Shown piece by piece: positions 60,207 to 64,000 of a stretch of DNA of 64,000 nt. Position 1 is the first letter of the stretch, and each line of letters opens with the position of its first letter. A program made the position numbers and the translations under genes. The stretch is from JAEWWD01 sp964440115. Its GTDB lineage: Bacteria > Bacillota > Clostridia > Christensenellales > CAG-138. The DNA lies in the NCBI GenBank assembly GCA_964440115.1, contig CAYTPV010000007.1:1-64000 (forward strand), read 5' to 3'. The notes under the pieces are model-generated. The model made no database searches. It was not told the DNA's origin and saw only the letters and a program-made list of their open reading frames with translations.

Positions 60207-61312
60207 ATTTGCGGCAGGGGCGCATTGGAAGACAGGAAGCGGCATGTGCGGCGGCCATAGCGGCTGCGGCAAGCGGTATATTCACTCCGGATGGACAGGC
60301 TTTATATTCTAAAGGGAATTCTGCGTATGTGTCCATGCTGCTGTCGGCAGGATTGGCCCTTATCGTATTTCTTTTAGTGGCAGGTGCTATGCGCAGGACC
60401 GGTTGTGAAACGCTGTGGAGCCTGCTGCGGTGCGGACTTGGCCCGATATTCGGACGTATTGCGGCCCTGCTCATCAGCGCACTACTCATTGCATCGGCGG
60501 CTTCGGTTCTGAGCCGCTTTTCGCTTATGCTCAGCAGATTTGTATATCCTGATGCTGCGGAATGGCAAATACTTGCTTATCTTGTGCCTGCTTCCTTTAT
60601 TCCTGCGTGGCTGGGGCTCGAAGGAATAGGCAGGACGGCACGGTTGTTTATTTGGCTGATACTTGCGATGCTGCTCGGTGCGCTCATTATGGCGGCTTAC
60701 AATTATGAACTGCACAGACTTGCACCTTTTCTCGGCGACGGAGCGGTAAATATGGTAGATTTGGGGGCACGCAATTCACTGTTGTTTCTGCCTGCTCTGT
60801 TAGGTCTTCTAATATCCGCGCGGGGCGTACATGGTACAGTTGCTGCAAGAAAGGCCGGTTATGTAGCTGGAATAGCTGCGGGCGTCATGAGTGCGGTGTG
60901 TCAGCTTTGTCTGGGTATGACATATCCATACAAAGATCTTGCGCAAATGCATTCACCGATGTATCGCATCACGATGAACTTCAGGTCAGGCGGTTATTTC
61001 CCCAGAATGGATAAGCTGCTGCTGTTTGGATGGGTCTTATCCGGTATGCTCGCTTCAGGTTTTTATATATACACGGCCGCGCTGTTATTTTGTGAAGCGT
61101 TTGAACAGGAAGATATTCGGCCATCTATCTTAGCATTCTCCGTTCTTATGGGAGCGCTTTCTTTGCTCATGCATGCGGAGGCGGATTTTATTGAACAAAC
61201 GGCCGCAATTATTTCCGCTTACGGATGGATCATTGCCATTGTACCGGTATTGTTTGCTGCGATTTTAAGCCGGATAGTTAAAAGAAACGGGAAAGAGGGC
61301 GCTCGTGTATGA
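60203..61312 (+). CDS. Spore germinant receptor B subunit
   Basis: A 369-residue integral membrane protein with about ten spans, of the GerB/APC-like germination permease family (LRQGRIGRQEAACAA, then RTARLFIWLILAMLL). The B subunit is where germinants are thought to bind. Its ATG overlaps the gerA stop by four bases (ATGA), showing translational coupling. Confidence 0.92.
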   Translation: MNLRQGRIGRQEAACAAAIAAAASGIFTPDGQALYSKGNSAYVSMLLSAGLALIVFLLVAGAMRRTGCETLWSLLRCGLGPIFGRIAALLISALLIASAASVLSRFSLMLSRFVYPDAAEWQILAYLVPASFIPAWLGLEGIGRTARLFIWLILAMLLGALIMAAYNYELHRLAPFLGDGAVNMVDLGARNSLLFLPALLGLLISARGVHGTVAARKAGYVAGIAAGVMSAVCQLCLGMTYPYKDLAQMHSPMYRITMNFRSGGYFPRMDKLLLFGWVLSGMLASGFYIYTAALLFCEAFEQEDIRPSILAFSVLMGALSLLMHAEADFIEQTAAIISAYGWIIAIVPVLFAAILSRIVKRNGKEGARV

Positions 61313-62628
61313 GGGTAAAATTCAGGGCGGCAATGGCGCTCATTTTGTGTATATTGACTATGATGTCCGTTGGCTGTATGGGTGCAAGAAGCCCGGACGA
61401 ATATGGGTATGCCCTGATAATAGGGATTGATCAGGGGAAAGAAAAAACGTTTTCTGTGAGTATGCTGCTGCAGAGAGGCAACGGCGGATCAGAGAGCAAG
61501 GAAGGAAATTTATGCCCGCTGGTCAGCGTGGAATGCGAGGATTTGTTTGAAGCAGTTGAACTCATTGAAAGCGGACTGCCGTTTGCGCTTAGCCTGTCGC
61601 GTACAACGGCTATTATATTTGGAGAAGACGCCGCCAAAAGCGGCACACTCGAACAACTTTTGTCTGCATCGCTTGGAACGCTGCATATTCGGTATTACGC
61701 CAATTTGATTGCAGTTCGGGGAAAAGCACAGGATTTTTTAACGGGGATACAAAGTGAACTCAATCCAAATGTAGCAAAATTGCAATACAACTTTGTAGAG
61801 TTCAGCAATGAGACCGGATATGTTCCCGCCATAACGCTTGCGCAGTTCTACGACCGTGCCTGGAATGAGACAGGAGACATTGTCCTTCCGTTAGGTATGC
61901 TCGAAAGACAGAAGGACCAAGCAAGCGGGGGCGATAAATCTAAAGCATCCGAACCAACGCAAGAGCCAAAGCCCGGTACTGACAAACAAACGTCAAAGAG
62001 CGGAAGCGAACCATCCAATGGAGCCCCTACAAAAAGCCCTATACCTGCGCCGACTACCGATTTGTTGGGGTCAGCGGATTATTTGCCCGGGCAGACAAAC
62101 CGAGAAGGGGGATTGGATTCCGGGCTGCTGGGCTGCGCGTTGTTCCATGGGACGAAACTGCAGGGATATCTGAATGGCCCGCACACGCAGCTGCTGCTCA
62201 TGGCGACCGGAAAATTCAACAAGGGAAGAATACTGCTGCCTGATCCTGAAGGACGGTTGATCAGTGTTCTGCTGCAGAGCAAAGGTAAACCTCATGCTTC
62301 AATCACACTTGCAGATCAGCCGCAGGCACATATTTCTCTGGCGTTGTACGCTTCGGTTGAGCAGCCTGCTTCCGTTTCGGATAACAGCAGGGAACAATTG
62401 ACTGCGCATTTTTCGGACTATTTGCAAAAAGGAATGCTGAATGTTTTCAATGCCTGCAGGGATATCGGATGCGATTCGTTCGAACTTGGGAAAGCGGCAG
62501 TCATGCAGTTTACTGACACGCAACAGTGGGAAGCTTACAACTGGCCTGAAGTCTACAAAAAAACACAGGCTTCTTTTTCAGTTGAAATTTTGATCGAATA
62601 CAATCCGACACATTCAAGATTGGAATAA
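61309..62628 (+). CDS. Spore germinant receptor C lipoprotein
   Basis: A 439-residue Ger(x)C lipoprotein with lipobox SVGC, then YGYALIIGIDQGKEK and LSLSRTTAIIFGEDAA. Residues about 200-245 form a Ser/Pro/Lys-rich low-complexity insert (SKASEPTQEPKPGTD) that is longer than usual. The C-terminal domain begins near GCALFHGTKLQGYL. It overlaps gerB by four bases. The C subunit sits on the outer face of the spore inner membrane. Confidence 0.92.
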   Translation: MRVKFRAAMALILCILTMMSVGCMGARSPDEYGYALIIGIDQGKEKTFSVSMLLQRGNGGSESKEGNLCPLVSVECEDLFEAVELIESGLPFALSLSRTTAIIFGEDAAKSGTLEQLLSASLGTLHIRYYANLIAVRGKAQDFLTGIQSELNPNVAKLQYNFVEFSNETGYVPAITLAQFYDRAWNETGDIVLPLGMLERQKDQASGGDKSKASEPTQEPKPGTDKQTSKSGSEPSNGAPTKSPIPAPTTDLLGSADYLPGQTNREGGLDSGLLGCALFHGTKLQGYLNGPHTQLLLMATGKFNKGRILLPDPEGRLISVLLQSKGKPHASITLADQPQAHISLALYASVEQPASVSDNSREQLTAHFSDYLQKGMLNVFNACRDIGCDSFELGKAAVMQFTDTQQWEAYNWPEVYKKTQASFSVEILIEYNPTHSRLE

Positions 62629-62640
62629 AAGGGGGCAGCT

Positions 62641-62802
62641 ATGCTGTTATTTGTAGTATTGGAAGGGATATCTACCGTATATGGCGCTGCTTACGCATGG
62701 CACTGTATCAAGCAGAGGCGTACATTAGGCACAGCCGGCGCATTGTTGTTGTGCCTGTTTGGTTTAACAGCAGGTATTCTGTTGTATATCTATGTTATGT
62801 AG
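62641..62802 (+). CDS. Small two-span protein after the germinant receptor
   Basis: A 53-residue frame, 12 bases after the gerC stop, with an excellent aaaggggg site before the ATG. Hydrophobic segments at residues 2-20 and 31-52 (TAGALLLCLFGLTAGI) flank a short basic loop KQRR. Small two-span D subunits are known beside some Bacillus germinant receptors, so this may be a counterpart (inference). Its end overlaps the convergent DUF3006 gene by eight bases. Confidence 0.68.
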   Translation: MLLFVVLEGISTVYGAAYAWHCIKQRRTLGTAGALLLCLFGLTAGILLYIYVM

Positions 62803-63019
62803 GTTGCTTTTTTGAGAACAAGCGATTAACCTTTTTGCGGATGCTTTGCTTTCTTGCGGCGGTTTTTTCAGTGTCAACCAGATATGAAGCTTCGATCCAT
62901 ACAATGATGTCGCCTTCTCTGGCGTCTTCGGCTATCAAGTTTCTGCGAATATTGACAAACTCACCTGTTTCACATTCGCAGACAGCATAATCGCCTTCGA
63001 AACGGTCGATGATGAGCAT
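62795..63019 (-). CDS. DUF3006 domain protein
   Basis: A 74-residue protein whose first 45 residues match DUF3006 (MLIIDRFEGDYAVCECE, REGDIIVWI), followed by a lysine- and arginine-rich tail. The function is unknown; such genes are common in clostridia next to secreted hydrolases. gaaagggg precedes the ATG. Confidence 0.8.
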   Translation of the reverse strand: MLIIDRFEGDYAVCECETGEFVNIRRNLIAEDAREGDIIVWIEASYLVDTEKTAARKQSIRKKVNRLFSKKQPT

Positions 63020-63207
63020 ATGTGACCCCTTTCAAAACAATTATTGGACTAAATTATACTATGCGTTTTCTATTTTTGTACAGTGAGAGGTTAAAAAATT
63101 GAATAATAGTCGAAAATTGTCGTGTTTGATCAAAACTTATGGTATGATGAAATCAGTATCATGCGACTCGTGTGTTGAGCATAACGGGAGGAGCGTGTTA
63201 TAATCAA

Positions 63208-63423
63208 ATGAAAAGTAAGATCAATTTTGTTGAAGGCATGCCGGTAGAAATACCTGCGCTCGATGAAACTGGTGAACAGGAACGCGCCCGCCTGAATGCT
63301 TTGGCTCTTCAGGAATATGAGGATACCGGAACGCTTGTCAGTGAAAAGCTGCAGGAAGCAAACACGTATTTTCAGGAAAAAGCAAAGAAGCATATTTTGC
63401 AGGATGAGGCGAAACCAGATTAA
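63208..63423 (+). CDS. Short hypothetical protein
   Basis: A 71-residue, highly charged, probably helical protein (KINFVEGMPVEIPALDE, then ALQEYEDTGTL). It has no cysteine and no membrane span. The ATG at 63208 is 15 bases from ggagga, rather far; an upstream in-frame reading has no better start. A TGGTATGAT extended -10 lies at 63140-63148. I do not recognise it. Confidence 0.55.
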   Translation: MKSKINFVEGMPVEIPALDETGEQERARLNALALQEYEDTGTLVSEKLQEANTYFQEKAKKHILQDEAKPD

Positions 63424-63455
63424 TTGGGCTGAGGCATTCCGGACGGAGGCTTAGC

Positions 63456-64000
63456 ATGCTCCAAACGAACACTGCGGAGGTTTTGCAAGGCATTTTGGAT
63501 GCCATGCAGGACATGTTGCGTGTGCTCGATCTCTCGCAAAACGTAGTTTTGAGCAACCAGAGCTACTCACGCTGTTTTGGTACACAGCTTGGTAATACCT
63601 GCAGCGAGATGTTCTGTACCGGGAACCCATGCAGAAACTGTGTTTCCCGCCAGGCTCTCATGAATGGGCAGACCTATCAAAAGAACAAAAAATTCAAAGG
63701 GCGGACGTATTGGGTTAACGCTTCGCCTCTTTATGATTCCCAAGGTGAAGCAATTGGCACCGTCGAGGTGTTTCGGGATATTACAGATCAGGTCATGCAG
63801 CAGCAGTTGCTGCGATCACAGAACAAGCGTCTGTTGCGTGAGGCAAATCTTGCGGCCAGAATGCAGCGCGAATTGTTCTTGGCGCAGGATAAACTGGATT
63901 CACGCGTAAGCATAAGTTCCCGTTATCTTCCCGCCAGCAGTCTGGGCGGAGATATGTTTGGCAGCATAAAGCTTTCGGATGGCCGCATAGGTTTTTATAT
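63456..64000 (+). CDS. PAS plus SpoIIE/RsbU-type phosphatase, cut by window end
   Basis: The first 181 codons of a gene that runs past 64000. A PAS-like domain (residues 8-110) carries five cysteines (SRCFG, GNTCSEMFC, NPCRNC), perhaps a metal or redox site. Then follows a helix linker and the start of a PP2C/SpoIIE domain (SRYLPASSLGGDMFGSI, DGRIGFYI), matching RsbU-type phosphatases. Such proteins dephosphorylate anti-anti-sigma factors. cggagg precedes the ATG at 63456. Confidence 0.82.
   Translation, partial: MLQTNTAEVLQGILDAMQDMLRVLDLSQNVVLSNQSYSRCFGTQLGNTCSEMFCTGNPCRNCVSRQALMNGQTYQKNKKFKGRTYWVNASPLYDSQGEAIGTVEVFRDITDQVMQQQLLRSQNKRLLREANLAARMQRELFLAQDKLDSRVSISSRYLPASSLGGDMFGSIKLSDGRIGFY

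Overview
The window looks like chromosome of an anaerobic, endospore-forming Firmicute of the class Clostridia. The evidence is a complete gerA/gerB/gerC-type germinant receptor operon, HndA/B/C-type flavin and iron-sulphur subunits of an NADH/NADPH-linked hydrogenase, several PTS genes, Gram-positive-style lipoproteins, and strong Shine-Dalgarno sites with some TTG and GTG starts. I cannot name the genus from sequence alone.

Layout. 1-500: GC-rich repeats. 0.6-2.0 kb: P1-family peptidase and acpS. 2.4-5.7 kb: hndA, an ATPase-domain gene, hndB and hndC with no catalytic hndD. 5.7-11.2 kb, minus strand: dapF and a complete branched-chain amino acid ABC transporter (livKHMGF). 11.5-14.9 kb: a LexA-like repressor with altered catalytic residues, a candidate small RNA with a 55-codon membrane peptide gene, an orphan solute-binding lipoprotein, bioY under a BirA-type operator, and a TetR gene divergent from a 2-enoate-reductase-type flavoprotein. 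17.9-24.6 kb: mtlA-mtlR-mtlF-fruK, a sorbose-1-phosphate-reductase-like dehydrogenase and HPr. This suggests mannitol or a related hexitol degraded through fructose 1-phosphate. 24.6-29.5 kb: a dihydroxyacetone kinase system (dhaK, dhaL, dhaM) with separate HPr and truncated enzyme I genes, a Rieske oxygenase-like gene, and two inverted copies of a three-hairpin repeat.

29.6-44.2 kb is an AT-richer island bounded by a 98-bp direct repeat of the 3' end of gap, with a tyrosine recombinase at its right end. It looks like an integrative element inserted in the end of the glyceraldehyde-3-phosphate dehydrogenase gene. Its cargo is a TetR regulator, CheW, a chemoreceptor, a PAS-GGDEF protein and a 1476-residue nine-PAS/GGDEF/HD-GYP protein, followed by a resolvase and decayed recombinase and ATPase fragments. 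A tRNA-Leu 3' fragment near the left end suggests an older attachment site.

44.1-64 kb is ordinary chromosome again: gap; an operon of glycosyltransferase, small membrane protein and M29 aminopeptidase; fba; hpf; the selenium/sulphur-associated yedF and DUF3343 pair; tcdA; an acetyltransferase; a pyridoxal kinase; an NlpC/P60 wall hydrolase; an ABC-F protein; a glycerate-kinase-like fusion; a MarR regulator; the germination operon with an extra 53-residue membrane peptide; a DUF3006 protein; an unknown 71-residue protein; and the start of a PAS-SpoIIE-type phosphatase cut by the window edge.
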